Source: Flavobacteriaceae bacterium MAR_2010_188 (GTDB taxonomy: Bacteria > Bacteroidota > Bacteroidia > Flavobacteriales > Flavobacteriaceae). Taken from it: 64,000 nt of DNA. Of this stretch, positions 1 to 8,748 are shown piece by piece. Numbering within the stretch: position 1 is the first letter of the stretch; the number at the start of each line of letters is the position of its first letter. The DNA lies in NCBI GenBank assembly GCA_900104375.1, contig LT629302.1, positions 1,178,001-1,242,000 on the forward strand. The letters run 5' to 3'. Both the position numbers and the translations under genes were made by a program. Below the pieces are notes generated by a model. The model did no database searches. It saw only the letters and a list, made by a program, of their open reading frames with translations, and was not told the origin of the DNA.

Positions 1-180
1 TGTACCCAAACCATCTTGATTGGTCACCATCACTAATTGATAGTCTAACTCATCAGCGATTTTACCTAGATAATAAAACACTTTAGGTAGAAATTCCAGT
101 TTTTGAAATGAATCGATTTGCTCGTCGGCTGGTTCCTTAATAAGCGTCCCATCTCTATCTATAAATAATACTTTTTTCAT
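1..180 (-). CDS. hisB: HisB N-terminus (histidinol-phosphatase domain), cut by window edge
   Basis: Only the first 60 codons lie in the window; the frame is open to the edge. The start reads [14 protein letters not shown], the DxDGT motif I of HAD-superfamily phosphatases, and the stretch ends with VTNQDGLGT, the second HAD motif typical of histidinol-phosphate phosphatase. In this lineage HisB is normally a fusion of histidinol-phosphatase with imidazoleglycerol-phosphate dehydratase, but the dehydratase part lies outside the window. The start codon is 1 bp beyond the hisC stop, so it is the next gene of the his operon. Confidence 0.9.
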   Translation of the reverse strand, partial: MKKVLFIDRDGTLIKEPADEQIDSFQKLEFLPKVFYYLGKIADELDYQLVMVTNQDGLGT

Positions 181-181
181 C

Positions 182-1240
182 TTAATTTTGACTTATATTT
201 TTTGCAACTATCATTAATTTTTGGTTTTCTAGAGTTGTACCGATTGTAAACCGAAGACAGTTTTTGCATAAGGGTTCATTAGTTCTGTTCCTAACAATTA
301 TACCGTTCTCCATAAATTGCTGATATCTCTTATCTGCATCATCAACACGAACTAGAAGAAAGTTTGCATCAGAGTGAAATATTTTTACCACAAAAATAAC
401 CTCTCTAAGTTCACTGACTAATTTCTTCCTTTCAGCTTTAATTTCCTTGATCTGTTTATCAGTTTCATCGCTGGAATTTAAACCTTGTAAGGCCCGTTGT
501 TGGGTCAATTCATTTATGTTATACGGAGGTTTTATTCTATTCAAAATTCGGATAATCTCATTGGAGGCATAACAAATTCCGAGTCGGATACCTGCCATTC
601 CGTGTGCCTTAGAAAGTGTTTGGGTAACGATAAGGTTAGGAAATTCATCTAATCTTTCGCTCCAGCTTTTATAATCAGTAAAATCCAGATAAGCTTCATC
701 AATAACTACCAATCCATTAAATTCTTGGAGAAGTTTTTCAATCTTATGAACTTGAAATAAATTAGATGTTGGATTGTTTGGCGAACAGATAAATAATAAT
801 TTACTGGAAGTATTCTGCTTCTTTAAGATTGCTTCAACATTAGGTTGAAAGTTTTCGGACAACAGAACTTCTCGGCACTCAATGTCATTAACATTCGCGA
901 GCACCTTATACATCCCGTAGGTTGGCGGAAGAATAATTACATTGTCCGTTTTTGGCTCACAAAATGCTCTAAAAATCAAATCCAGCACTTCATCGCTACC
1001 ATTGCCTAACAGGATATTTTCTGTATTAATATTTTTAATTTTACCAATTTTAATTTTTAAACGTGTCTGCTGCGGATCTGGATAACGATTTACCCCGTTG
1101 TTGAAAGGATTTTCGTTGGCGTCCAAAAAAACCAAATCTTCATCGTTGCTCTTAAACTCATCTCTGGCAGATGAATATGATTTAAGGTTTTTTACATTTT
1201 GCCTAACAAAATCTTCTAAGTTGAAATCGGTTTTCATCAT
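182..1240 (-). CDS. hisC: Histidinol-phosphate aminotransferase
   Basis: PLP-dependent class I/II aminotransferase of 352 residues, the usual length for HisC. It converts imidazole-acetol phosphate and glutamate to histidinol phosphate. Visible motifs are the ANENP segment near residue 41, GNGSDE near 79 (phosphate binding), SPNNPT near 153, DEAYLDF at 181 and the PLP lysine K211 in [11 protein letters not shown], followed by the GIRLG arginine loop. Its ATG overlaps the hisD stop by 4 bp (ATGA), so translation is probably coupled. It is the third gene of the hisG-hisD-hisC-hisB operon. Confidence 0.96.
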   Translation of the reverse strand: MMKTDFNLEDFVRQNVKNLKSYSSARDEFKSNDEDLVFLDANENPFNNGVNRYPDPQQTRLKIKIGKIKNINTENILLGNGSDEVLDLIFRAFCEPKTDNVIILPPTYGMYKVLANVNDIECREVLLSENFQPNVEAILKKQNTSSKLLFICSPNNPTSNLFQVHKIEKLLQEFNGLVVIDEAYLDFTDYKSWSERLDEFPNLIVTQTLSKAHGMAGIRLGICYASNEIIRILNRIKPPYNINELTQQRALQGLNSSDETDKQIKEIKAERKKLVSELREVIFVVKIFHSDANFLLVRVDDADKRYQQFMENGIIVRNRTNEPLCKNCLRFTIGTTLENQKLMIVAKNISQN

Positions 1241-2526
1241 TTTGAAGTTAAATCACTTAATCTTAGAGTTACGGAATTTTTATGGGCTTGAAGCCCTTCA
1301 GCCGCGGCTAATTCCTCAATAGATGGACCGATATTTTTGATGCCTTCTTCACTTATTTTCTGAAAGGTTACACTCTTCAAAAAACTCTCGAGATTTACAC
1401 CAGAATACGCTTTGCTAAATCCGTTGGTCGGCAAGGTATGGTTGGTACCAGAAGCATAATCACCTGCGGATTCTGGAGTGTAATTTCCAATAAAAACTGA
1501 ACCAGCGTTATTTATTCCATTTATAAAAAAGTCTTCATTTTCTGAACAGATTATAAAATGTTCAGGAGCATATTCATTTATCATTTCTAGCGCCTTCTCA
1601 TCCGATTCTACCAAAATCAATTTTGAGTTCTTTATCGCTTTTTTTGCAATCTCAACTCTAGGTAAATCCTTTATCTGTTTATCGACTTCTTCTGAAACTT
1701 TTTTAATCATTTCCTTTGAAGTCGAAACTAAAATAACCTGACTGTCCGCGCCGTGTTCGGCCTGACTCAATAAATCTGAAGCAACGTAAGATGGTTTGGC
1801 CGAATCGTCAGCAAAAACTAGAAGCTCGCTCGGTCCTGCTGGCATATCTATTGCAACCCCGAATTTTGTAGCAAGTTGTTTTGCGATGGTCACAAATTGA
1901 TTGCCTGGACCGAAAATCTTATAAACTTTTTCGACTGAATTAGTTCCAAAAGTCATAGCCGCAATTGCTTGAATGCCCCCAATTTTATAAATCTTGGTGA
2001 TTCCACAGAGATTTGCAGTATAGAGAATTGCATCGGCAATCTTTCCCTGTTTATTTGGAGGAGAACACAATATAAGTTCTTTACAGCCAGCGATATTTGC
2101 CGGAATCGCCAACATAAGCACCGAAGAAAATAAAGGTGCCGTACCGCCAGGAATATAAAGTCCTACTTTTTCGATTGGTCTTTTTTCTTGCCAACAAACC
2201 ACGCCCTTGGAGGTTTCTATCTTTTTCGACTTGAAAATTTGGCTTTCATGAAACTTAGAAATATTAGTTTTTGCTAAGTCAATTGCGTTTTTGAGACTTT
2301 CCGGAATTTTCTTAGTCGCTTCTAATATTTCATCTTCAGTTAGCAAAAGTTGGTTCATCTTAACTCCGTCGAACAACTCAGTATATTTAAAAACTGCTTT
2401 GTCCCCTTTTCGTTTAATGTCCTTAAAAATTTCAGAAACCGTTTGTTCAATATCTTCAATGGTCTGAGTTGGCCTCTTCGATATTTTTGTCCAATCTTCA
2501 CGATTCGGATTTTCTATAATTTTCAT
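1237..2526 (-). CDS. hisD: Histidinol dehydrogenase
   Basis: Zinc enzyme of 429 residues that oxidises L-histidinol to L-histidine with two NAD+, the last step of the pathway. The signature stretch SQAEHGADSQ (residues 254-263) carries the zinc-binding Gln and His. The GPGN segment near 206 and the catalytic EYAPEH motif near 325 are intact, as is the C-terminal zinc-site region GTNHTLPTNGFS. The gene lies 82 bp downstream of hisG; this spacer holds mutually exclusive hairpins. It overlaps hisC by 4 bp. Confidence 0.96.
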   Translation of the reverse strand: MKIIENPNREDWTKISKRPTQTIEDIEQTVSEIFKDIKRKGDKAVFKYTELFDGVKMNQLLLTEDEILEATKKIPESLKNAIDLAKTNISKFHESQIFKSKKIETSKGVVCWQEKRPIEKVGLYIPGGTAPLFSSVLMLAIPANIAGCKELILCSPPNKQGKIADAILYTANLCGITKIYKIGGIQAIAAMTFGTNSVEKVYKIFGPGNQFVTIAKQLATKFGVAIDMPAGPSELLVFADDSAKPSYVASDLLSQAEHGADSQVILVSTSKEMIKKVSEEVDKQIKDLPRVEIAKKAIKNSKLILVESDEKALEMINEYAPEHFIICSENEDFFINGINNAGSVFIGNYTPESAGDYASGTNHTLPTNGFSKAYSGVNLESFLKSVTFQKISEEGIKNIGPSIEELAAAEGLQAHKNSVTLRLSDLTSK

Positions 2527-2550
2527 CTGTATTAATTATTTGAGAAAAAG

Positions 2551-2608
2551 GAAGATGCAATGCCCAAATAGACATCTTCGCTTTGTACGTAAAAAGTTAA
2601 TGGGCATT
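2551..2608 (-). promoter_or_regulatory. Mutually exclusive hairpins in the hisG-hisD spacer
   Basis: In the minus-strand transcript, directly after the hisG stop codon, AAUGCCCA (2608-2601) can pair with UGGGCAUU (2566-2559), 8 bp without mismatch. A second pairing, GAAGAUG (2579-2573) with CAUCUUC (2557-2551), 7 bp, interleaves with it, and CUUUUUCUC follows. The two helices cannot easily coexist because only one base lies between the last two arms. The second resembles a weak intrinsic terminator and the first a competing structure. This is read from sequence; a role in adjusting hisG versus hisDCB expression is inferred. Confidence 0.5.
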
Positions 2609-3466
2609 TCATATTACCATATTTTCTATTGGACAAACAAGAATTCCTTGTGCACCTTTTTCTTTCAATTCATCAATAATTTCCCAAAAATCATTTTTAT
2701 CGATGACAGAATGAACCGAACTCCAACCTTCCTCAGCGAGAGGTAAAACCGTCGGACTCTTCATACCTGGAAGAACATTAATGATAGCCTCTAATTTTTC
2801 GTTTGGTGCATTTAGTAGCACATATCTAAATTGTCTTCCCTTTAATACCGATCGTATCCTGAATTGTAATTTATTCAAGAGTAATTGATTTTCATCTGAA
2901 ATCTTTGGTGAAACCGCTAGAACCGCTTCAGATTTTAGGAGCACTTTTACTTCCTTTAGATTATTCTTGAAAAGCGTACTTCCGCTGGAAACAATATCTA
3001 CAATCGCATCTGCAAGTCCAATATTCGGTGCGATTTCTACTGATCCATTAATTATATGGAGTTCTGCCTTAATATCATTTTCTTGCAAGAATTGATTGAC
3101 GGTATTTGGGTAAGAGGTTGCAATGCGCTTTCCTTGCAAATCTTTAACTGTTTCAAACTTATGGGATTTAGGAATTGCTACAGAAACTTTGCATTTTGAA
3201 AACCCAAGTTTTTCTGCAATTGTGATTTCTCCTCCTTTTTCAATTAATACATTTTCACCGATTATCGCAACGTCCACAACGCCATCCATTAGATATTGTG
3301 GAATATCGCCATTTCTTAAATAAAAGATTTCAAGAGGAAAATTTCTGGCCGAAGCTTTTAATTGGTCCTTCCCATTATCAACTGAAATCCCAATATCCCT
3401 GAGAATCTGCATGGATTCATCATAAAGACGACCCGACTTTTGTACTGCAATTTTTAATCTATTCAT
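2609..3466 (-). CDS. hisG: ATP phosphoribosyltransferase, long form
   Basis: First enzyme of histidine synthesis; it joins ATP and PRPP to give phosphoribosyl-ATP and is normally feedback-inhibited by histidine. At 285 residues it is the long HisG form with a C-terminal ACT-like regulatory domain (about residues 210-285, containing GMKSPTVLPLAEEGW), so no HisZ partner is needed. The N-terminus LKIAVQKSGRL and the PRPP-binding stretch DAIVDIVSSGSTL (about 153-165) are typical. It is the first structural gene of the operon and lies downstream of a leader peptide and attenuator. Confidence 0.96.
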   Translation of the reverse strand: MNRLKIAVQKSGRLYDESMQILRDIGISVDNGKDQLKASARNFPLEIFYLRNGDIPQYLMDGVVDVAIIGENVLIEKGGEITIAEKLGFSKCKVSVAIPKSHKFETVKDLQGKRIATSYPNTVNQFLQENDIKAELHIINGSVEIAPNIGLADAIVDIVSSGSTLFKNNLKEVKVLLKSEAVLAVSPKISDENQLLLNKLQFRIRSVLKGRQFRYVLLNAPNEKLEAIINVLPGMKSPTVLPLAEEGWSSVHSVIDKNDFWEIIDELKEKGAQGILVCPIENMVI

Positions 3467-3492
3467 TTACTATTTTTTTAATGCCGTTGAAT

Positions 3493-3526
3493 AAAAAAAC
3501 CCGCTTGAAAAAATCAAACGGGTTTT
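3493..3526 (-). terminator. Intrinsic terminator of the his attenuator
   Basis: The minus-strand RNA forms AACCCGUUUGA / UCAAGCGGGUU, 11 bp with one G-U pair, a 5-nt loop and a following run of U. On the plus strand the same position is a C/A mismatch, which fixes the direction as leftward, towards hisG. It sits between the His-rich leader peptide and hisG, the arrangement of an amino-acid operon attenuator. Confidence 0.88.
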
Positions 3527-3552
3527 AAATATTTTGAAAAAATTTCAATACA

Positions 3553-3609
3553 TCATCCTCTCGCTTGACTGCCAGAAATAAAATGATGGTGTGTATGAAT
3601 TTTTGTCAT
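3553..3609 (-). CDS. hisL: His operon leader peptide (18 residues)
   Basis: A short ORF that reads MTKIHTHHHFISGSQARG. Four of residues 5-9 are His. It is followed within about 30 nt by an intrinsic terminator and then by hisG. This is the layout of a translation-sensing attenuator: stalling at His codons when charged tRNA-His is scarce would prevent the terminator from forming. The peptide is only indirectly similar to the enterobacterial his leader and is identified by its codons and position. A candidate promoter lies just upstream. Confidence 0.85.
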   Translation of the reverse strand: MTKIHTHHHFISGSQARG

Positions 3610-3626
3610 TCTTCTTATTGTTGTCA

Positions 3627-3656
3627 CAAAGATTAAAAATATATTTTTAAATCCAA
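3627..3656 (-). promoter_or_regulatory. Candidate his operon promoter
   Basis: On the minus strand TTG (3656-3654) is followed 18 nt later by TAATCTTTG (3635-3627), a one-base-longer variant of the Bacteroidota -7 box TAnnTTTG. The predicted transcript would start about 10 nt before the leader-peptide ATG. Confidence 0.45.
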
Positions 3657-3686
3657 GTGTGGAATTCATAATAATTCCCTAATTCT

Positions 3687-4502
3687 TTATTGATTTCCTA
3701 AAATAATCGGTAATCCACCTTCACCAGAACCAATCACAATAACCTTGGCGTTAGGCGATTCTGCTAACTTTATAGTTGCTTCAATTCCTTTATCACGCAA
3801 AATCTGATCGTTTAATGACGCACTTAAAATATCATTTGCATCAGCCTTACCTTGAGCTTCAATCCTAACTTTTTGGGCCTCTTTATCAGCAGTAATCAAT
3901 CTAAATTCATATTCCAAGGATTCTTGTTCTTGTTTCAATTTTCTTTCAATTGCGTCCTTTATTGTTGGTGGCAAGGTTACATCCCTTACCAAAACATCAT
4001 TCAATTGAATGTATTGATCTTGAACAATCTTCTTGGTTTCATCAAAGATTTCAGCTTGTATTGCATCTCTCTTGCTAGAATATAATTGTTCTGGCGTATA
4101 ACGACCAACAACACTACGCGCTGCAGACCTAATTGCGGGAAGTAGAATCCTCTCCTTGTACATTTCACTTTTCTCTTGATGAAGTTTTCCTAAATCTTCA
4201 TATCTAGGTTGAAACCATACCGAAGCATCTAATTTAATATCCAATCCGTTGGATGATAAAACGTTCATTTTTTCAAAAAGCTCTTGTTGTCTTACCTCAT
4301 AAACAAAAACCCTATTCCAAGGCGCAATAACATGAAACCCTTCGCCTAATGGAGGTTCATCAGTAACGACTCCTTCGTCGAAAGTTCTATAAAGAACCCC
4401 TGCTTCGCCTGAATCTATCGTTATTGCAGATTTAGCGATTAAAATCAATAATAAAACTATACCTATCACAACAGGCAAAGCAATCTTTGGTAATCTTTCC
4501 AT
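3687..4502 (-). CDS. Prohibitin/SPFH-domain membrane protein
   Basis: Protein of 271 residues with one N-terminal membrane helix (about residues 9-27) followed by an SPFH (stomatin/prohibitin/flotillin/HflK) domain beginning near GEAGVLYRTF and reaching about residue 190. A charged helical stretch rich in Glu, Lys and Gln (about 185-225) is the usual assembly coiled coil. It is expected to form ring-shaped assemblies on the membrane; the partner is unknown. The gene lies just downstream of the VWA-like gene (9 bp gap), so the two may be cotranscribed. The call to the prohibitin subgroup is by overall resemblance. Confidence 0.88.
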   Translation of the reverse strand: MERLPKIALPVVIGIVLLLILIAKSAITIDSGEAGVLYRTFDEGVVTDEPPLGEGFHVIAPWNRVFVYEVRQQELFEKMNVLSSNGLDIKLDASVWFQPRYEDLGKLHQEKSEMYKERILLPAIRSAARSVVGRYTPEQLYSSKRDAIQAEIFDETKKIVQDQYIQLNDVLVRDVTLPPTIKDAIERKLKQEQESLEYEFRLITADKEAQKVRIEAQGKADANDILSASLNDQILRDKGIEATIKLAESPNAKVIVIGSGEGGLPIILGNQ

Positions 4503-4511
4503 TTTTCTAGT

Positions 4512-6551
4512 TTAAATTAATCCGTTATATTTTCTTATGAACCATTCTGAGGCGAGGCTCAGAACTATGATTGCGAGTAGATATTTCCAATCGATTAAAG
4601 GTACGATATTTTTGTTGCTTTTCTGGATTGTAGCGTACCTAGAATCATTAATTAAATCATTGATTATAGAAGAAGAATTGTCGATAAAATAAGATTTACC
4701 ATTACTATTGGTCGCCAATTGGTTTAGTCGGTTTACATCGGCATTTAAAAACTGCTGTTCTACATTATAGTCCAATATTGAAATTTGTCCCGAACGTGAA
4801 AGATTTTCTCCGCTTACGCTTACCGTAAAATCATAATCGCCAGGAGATAGAAGTCCGCTTAAATCTATTTGATAATTAGATGCGTTGATTACTAAGGGAA
4901 AAGTTGAAGTTTCATCGGTTACTTTATTCTTTAGAACAATATTTAAAACCGCACCTCCGTCAAATTCATAACCTTTATTGAAGTATTGAGCGGTAATCAA
5001 AATCTCATCTGTCTCTCTATAAATAGATTCGTAATTAACGCTAATTCTACTACGCGGTTGGTTGGTACTTAAATATTGGATGAGTTTACCAAAAAAATCA
5101 TCAAAAGCTTCAAAATCTCCGGTACTTCTAAATGACTGGGCACGCCATTTCCAAATGCCTTCCCCATTTAACAGTGCTTCTTTAGAATTTCCATATTCAA
5201 AAGTTGCCAAGAGAGGTTCATTGATTTTTATACCATTGATACTCTTGTACAAAATAGTCTGAAGTGGTTGGGTAAAAGTTAAACTTCCAAACTCTGATTT
5301 AAGTGGAGGATAATCGTTAAAATCGATTTTATCGATATTGAAAATTGAATAATTATTATCTAAGACAGGCTGATAATCTTCGGTCTGATTGGTTATTTCT
5401 TGTTGAAAATTAGATTGAAAACTGTTCAACGCTTGAAACGAAGTACTGGGACCAGTAACAAGCAATTTATTCATCTTGGCATTTTCTACTGCATCGAGAA
5501 CAGCTTTAAAACTCTGCTTCGGTTGATAAATGATTGCCATTTGAAAATCATTTAATCTTGAAAGAAATTCGTTAGGCTTCAAGATTTCTGCAGAGCGTTG
5601 CTTATTGCTCTCTATTGATTTTTTGAAGGTTCCAAGGTCTGGATGAATGATATCTGTAATAATTGCAACATTGGTTTTCTGATTGATAACTTCTACCGCA
5701 AATTCCTTGTAGTTATTGATTTTGTTCTTCTCCTCTTCAAGTGGAACAATTTCTGCGCTGTATTTTGCGATGCCGACGGAGTTGGCGGATAAGGTAAAAC
5801 TAACTACTTCAGAGTTTTTATTTCCACTAAATTGTAGAGGTTGGGAGTATACAATGGCACTGCCGCTTCGTATATTCAATTTGGTATTTACATTTTCCGA
5901 ACCGTTATATACCGCAATAACCTCAACCGGAAAACGATTATTTAAATAAGAATATCTATTGGCATTTAACTGCTGAATTTTTAAGTCTGTAAAAACGGTG
6001 GTGTCACCTAAAATAACTGGATAGATTTGTTGCTTAAAACTTCTTGACGCTAAAACATAATCCCTTCCAAAAGTTTGGTTACCATCAGTAACGACAATTG
6101 TGGGTGAAACATCAGAATTATAAACCTCCTCTAGACGGTCAAAAACCATAGCGAGATTCGATTTATTTTCCTTGAAGTTTAAAGTGTCCGACTGATTTAA
6201 TTTTGAACCAAAAGTGTAATATTCAACATTAAAAGTGTTGTTTAGTTCTTGGCTATTTTTTAAATCAGACAAAAAGTTCTTTGCACTTTCTGTCCGCCCT
6301 AAATGTTCTATAGATTCAGAATTATCTACCGCTATTACAAGATTTGGTTTAACGTTATAAGAGGTAGATTGTCTAAATTTCGGATTGATCAATAGTAAGA
6401 GAACCCCGAAAATCGTCAAGGTTCTTAAAGAAAATAATAAGATATAAATCCCAGTAAGCTTCTTCTTCTCCCGAAATTTATATTGAAAAAGCGCTAAGAA
6501 TAGCGCTATAATCAATGCAATAATAATATATATTATAGTTGTAGTGGTCAT
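4512..6551 (-). CDS. VWA-like membrane protein, CARF-type architecture absent, BatA-related
   Basis: Protein of 679 residues with two N-terminal membrane helices (about 5-20 and 38-60), a von Willebrand A-like region and a C-terminal helix (about 655-672). The MIDAS-like motif DNSES follows LVIAV near residue 80, and VVTDGNQTFG near 155 supplies the TDG element. The middle and C-terminal parts look like extracellular beta domains. Its architecture is similar to that of the BatA-domain protein at 60.7-62.6 kb, which suggests a paralogue pair. No function is established; such proteins are common in Bacteroidota. It is followed by the SPFH gene and preceded by fabG with a 3-bp gap. Confidence 0.78.
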   Translation of the reverse strand: MTTTTIIYIIIALIIALFLALFQYKFREKKKLTGIYILLFSLRTLTIFGVLLLLINPKFRQSTSYNVKPNLVIAVDNSESIEHLGRTESAKNFLSDLKNSQELNNTFNVEYYTFGSKLNQSDTLNFKENKSNLAMVFDRLEEVYNSDVSPTIVVTDGNQTFGRDYVLASRSFKQQIYPVILGDTTVFTDLKIQQLNANRYSYLNNRFPVEVIAVYNGSENVNTKLNIRSGSAIVYSQPLQFSGNKNSEVVSFTLSANSVGIAKYSAEIVPLEEEKNKINNYKEFAVEVINQKTNVAIITDIIHPDLGTFKKSIESNKQRSAEILKPNEFLSRLNDFQMAIIYQPKQSFKAVLDAVENAKMNKLLVTGPSTSFQALNSFQSNFQQEITNQTEDYQPVLDNNYSIFNIDKIDFNDYPPLKSEFGSLTFTQPLQTILYKSINGIKINEPLLATFEYGNSKEALLNGEGIWKWRAQSFRSTGDFEAFDDFFGKLIQYLSTNQPRSRISVNYESIYRETDEILITAQYFNKGYEFDGGAVLNIVLKNKVTDETSTFPLVINASNYQIDLSGLLSPGDYDFTVSVSGENLSRSGQISILDYNVEQQFLNADVNRLNQLATNSNGKSYFIDNSSSIINDLINDSRYATIQKSNKNIVPLIDWKYLLAIIVLSLASEWFIRKYNGLI

Positions 6552-6554
6552 AAA

Positions 6555-7301
6555 TTAGGTCAACATTCCCCCATCTACATTTATTGTTTGTCCGGTAACG
6601 TAAGCACTCATATCACTCGCTAAGAAAACGCAGACATTTGCAATGTCTTCTGGAGTCCCGCCCCTTTTTAATGGAATTGCATTTCGCCATTCGGTGACGG
6701 TTTTTTCATCGAGTTTAGCGGTCATTTCTGTTTCAATAAACCCTGGAGCGATAACATTACTTCTTATGTTACGTGATCCAAGCTCCAAAGCAACAGATTT
6801 TGAAAATCCTATAATCCCTGCTTTAGAAGCGGCATAGTTTGTCTGCCCAGCATTTCCTTTAACACCAACGACAGAACTCATATTTATGATAGAACCTTTT
6901 CTCTGTTTCAACATGGTACGTTGTACTGCTTTGGTCATATTAAAAACCGATTTTAAATTTACTTCTATAACTTTGTCAAAATCATCTTCACTCAATCTCA
7001 TCAACAAATTGTCTTTCGTGATACCAGCGTTATTAACCAAAATATCAATCGATCCAAATTCTTTTAAAACAACATCTGCCAGTTCTTGAGCTTGATTAAA
7101 ATCTGCGGCATCACTTTGGTAACCTTTTGCCTTAATTCCAAGACAATTTAGTTTTTCCTCTAGCTCGTCTGCCGCATCTTTGGAAGAACTATAACTAAAT
7201 GCAACGTTTGCGCCTTGCTCTGCAAAAACAAGAGCAATCCCTCTTCCTATACCTCTACTTGCCCCAGTAATAATGGCAGTTTTGCCTTCTAATAATTTCA
7301 T
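6555..7301 (-). CDS. fabG: 3-oxoacyl-[acyl-carrier-protein] reductase
   Basis: Short-chain dehydrogenase of 248 residues that reduces 3-oxoacyl-ACP with NADPH in fatty acid elongation. It has the Rossmann motif TGASRGIGRGIA (about 13-24), NNAG near 90, the catalytic Ser in INMSSVVG and YAASK (Tyr and Lys), and the C-terminal VDGGM. Length and motifs match FabG closely. A TAnnTTTG-type -7 box (7325-7332) lies about 24 nt upstream of the ATG on the minus strand, so it has its own promoter; a VWA-like gene follows 3 bp after its stop. Confidence 0.94.
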   Translation of the reverse strand: MKLLEGKTAIITGASRGIGRGIALVFAEQGANVAFSYSSSKDAADELEEKLNCLGIKAKGYQSDAADFNQAQELADVVLKEFGSIDILVNNAGITKDNLLMRLSEDDFDKVIEVNLKSVFNMTKAVQRTMLKQRKGSIINMSSVVGVKGNAGQTNYAASKAGIIGFSKSVALELGSRNIRSNVIAPGFIETEMTAKLDEKTVTEWRNAIPLKRGGTPEDIANVCVFLASDMSAYVTGQTINVDGGMLT

Positions 7302-7324
7302 GAAAATTGAGTTTGGTTGTTGTC

Positions 7325-7332
7325 CAAATATA
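7325..7332 (-). promoter_or_regulatory. -7 box upstream of fabG
   Basis: TATATTTG on the minus strand, an exact match to TAnnTTTG, places the likely transcript start about 17 nt before the fabG ATG. No clear -33 element is visible. Confidence 0.5.
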
Positions 7333-7353
7333 CAATTACAAGTTGTAAGAAAT

Positions 7354-7384
7354 AAAAAAACCTCACAAGAATTGTGAGGTTTTT
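7354..7384 (-). terminator. Intrinsic terminator after sucD
   Basis: AACCTCACAA and TTGTGAGGTT form a 10-bp perfect stem with a 3-nt loop. It lies 20 bp downstream of the sucD stop and is flanked by A and T runs, so it ends the sucD transcript. Confidence 0.88.
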
Positions 7385-7402
7385 AACAGCTTTCGGCCAT
7401 TT

Positions 7403-8275
7403 TTAGCCCATTACTTCTTTTACTTTTTTTCCTATTTCTGCTGGAGAATCCACAACATGAATTCCGCATTCTCTCATTATTTTCTTTTTGGCCTGAGCAG
7501 TATCATCACTTCCACCAACAATTGCACCGGCATGACCCATTGTTCGGCCAGCTGGAGCAGTTTCTCCGGCGATAAAACCAATGATTGGTTTCTTACTTCC
7601 ACTCTCTTTATACCATTTTGCGGCATCAGCTTCCAATTGACCACCAATCTCACCTATCATTACAACCGCTTCAGTTTCTGGGTCATTGATCAATAATTCT
7701 ACGGCTTCTTTAGTAGTAGTCCCTATAATAGGGTCACCCCCAATACCAATGGCGGTTGTAATTCCAAGACCTTGTTTTACTACTTGGTCTGCTGCTTCGT
7801 ATGTAAGAGTCCCAGATTTTGAAACGATACCGACTTTACCTTTTTTGAAAACAAAACCTGGCATAATCCCAACTTTAGCTTCACCCGGAGTTATTACTCC
7901 CGGACAGTTAGGACCTATAAGTCTACAATCCTTGTCTTTAATATAATCTGCAGCCGTTATCATATCGGATACAGGAATTCCTTCGGTAATAGTAATAATA
8001 ACTTTGATACCAGCATCAGCCGCTTCCATAATTGCATCTGCCGCAAAAGCTGGTGGCACAAAAATAATAGAGGTATCTGCACCAACTTCTTTAACCGCTT
8101 CTTCAACCGTGTTAAAAACTGGTTTATCAAGATGCTTTTGTCCACCTTTTCCTGGAGTTACTCCACCTACCACATTCGTTCCGTATTCAATCATTTGTTC
8201 GGCATGAAACGTTCCTTCACTACCTGTAAAACCTTGAACTATTATCTTTGAATCCTTATTAACTAAAACGCTCAT
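7403..8275 (-). CDS. sucD: Succinate-CoA ligase, alpha subunit
   Basis: Alpha subunit (290 residues) of succinyl-CoA synthetase of the citric acid cycle, which couples succinyl-CoA cleavage to nucleoside triphosphate formation. The CoA-binding [10 protein letters not shown] segment is near residue 15 and the phosphohistidine loop [13 protein letters not shown] near 245. SucC is not in the window, as is usual in this phylum where the two genes are often apart. The gene is upstream of its own terminator and has a candidate -7 box at 8307-8314. Confidence 0.96.
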   Translation of the reverse strand: MSVLVNKDSKIIVQGFTGSEGTFHAEQMIEYGTNVVGGVTPGKGGQKHLDKPVFNTVEEAVKEVGADTSIIFVPPAFAADAIMEAADAGIKVIITITEGIPVSDMITAADYIKDKDCRLIGPNCPGVITPGEAKVGIMPGFVFKKGKVGIVSKSGTLTYEAADQVVKQGLGITTAIGIGGDPIIGTTTKEAVELLINDPETEAVVMIGEIGGQLEADAAKWYKESGSKKPIIGFIAGETAPAGRTMGHAGAIVGGSDDTAQAKKKIMRECGIHVVDSPAEIGKKVKEVMG

Positions 8276-8306
8276 TCTTTAAATTTTAATTTTGAAATTA
8301 TCTCTG

Positions 8307-8314
8307 CAAAAATA
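8307..8314 (-). promoter_or_regulatory. -7 box upstream of sucD
   Basis: TATTTTTG on the minus strand matches TAnnTTTG and would start a transcript about 25 nt before the sucD ATG. Confidence 0.45.
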
Positions 8315-8349
8315 GAGTTTTGAGTACTAATATATACCATTATCGGTAC

Positions 8350-8748
8350 TTAAATTTGAAAGCTTGCAAGACTAGCAAGACTACTATCGGCTTTCTGACT
8401 GATTTCATATCCTTTATAAAGTTGGTCGTCTTTTAATTCCCAAACCGTAATAAAATGGGCCAGAGGCTGCTCTTCATCCGGAGTTTCAATTGGGGTCACA
8501 AAAAATGTAAATCGCGTGGTAACCGTATCACCTTCTGCAACTAAATGACTTATTTGAACTCTAGTAGTTTCATAAGCACTATTTATCTTGTCGTAGAGAT
8601 TTTTAATTTGGTTGAAATTCAATCTTGAATAACCTTTAGAATTGTGCCAGTGTAAAATGCAGTCTTTATGTAAATAAGTATCGACCACACCTTGATCGTG
8701 AACTAAGTCTGATTCATAATAACTTCTAACTATTTCCTTGGGAGTCAT
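8350..8748 (-). CDS. NTF2-like / SnoaL-fold protein
   Basis: Protein of 132 residues with the pattern of the NTF2-like superfamily: an N-terminal helix ([15 protein letters not shown]) and then a curved sheet with [20 protein letters not shown] and [20 protein letters not shown]. No catalytic set can be assigned with confidence. Its ATG overlaps the 3' end of the lpxD-like gene by 23 bp, so it ends the lipid A operon. It may be a ketosteroid isomerase-like or polyketide cyclase-like small-molecule-binding protein; the substrate is unknown. Confidence 0.8.
   Translation of the reverse strand: MTPKEIVRSYYESDLVHDQGVVDTYLHKDCILHWHNSKGYSRLNFNQIKNLYDKINSAYETTRVQISHLVAEGDTVTTRFTFFVTPIETPDEEQPLAHFITVWELKDDQLYKGYEISQKADSSLASLASFQI

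Noticed and set aside
2551-2608. H-type pseudoknot in the hisG-hisD spacer
   Set aside because: The arms interleave as in a pseudoknot, but only one nucleotide separates the last two arms, too short to span the 8-bp helix; competing hairpins are more likely.
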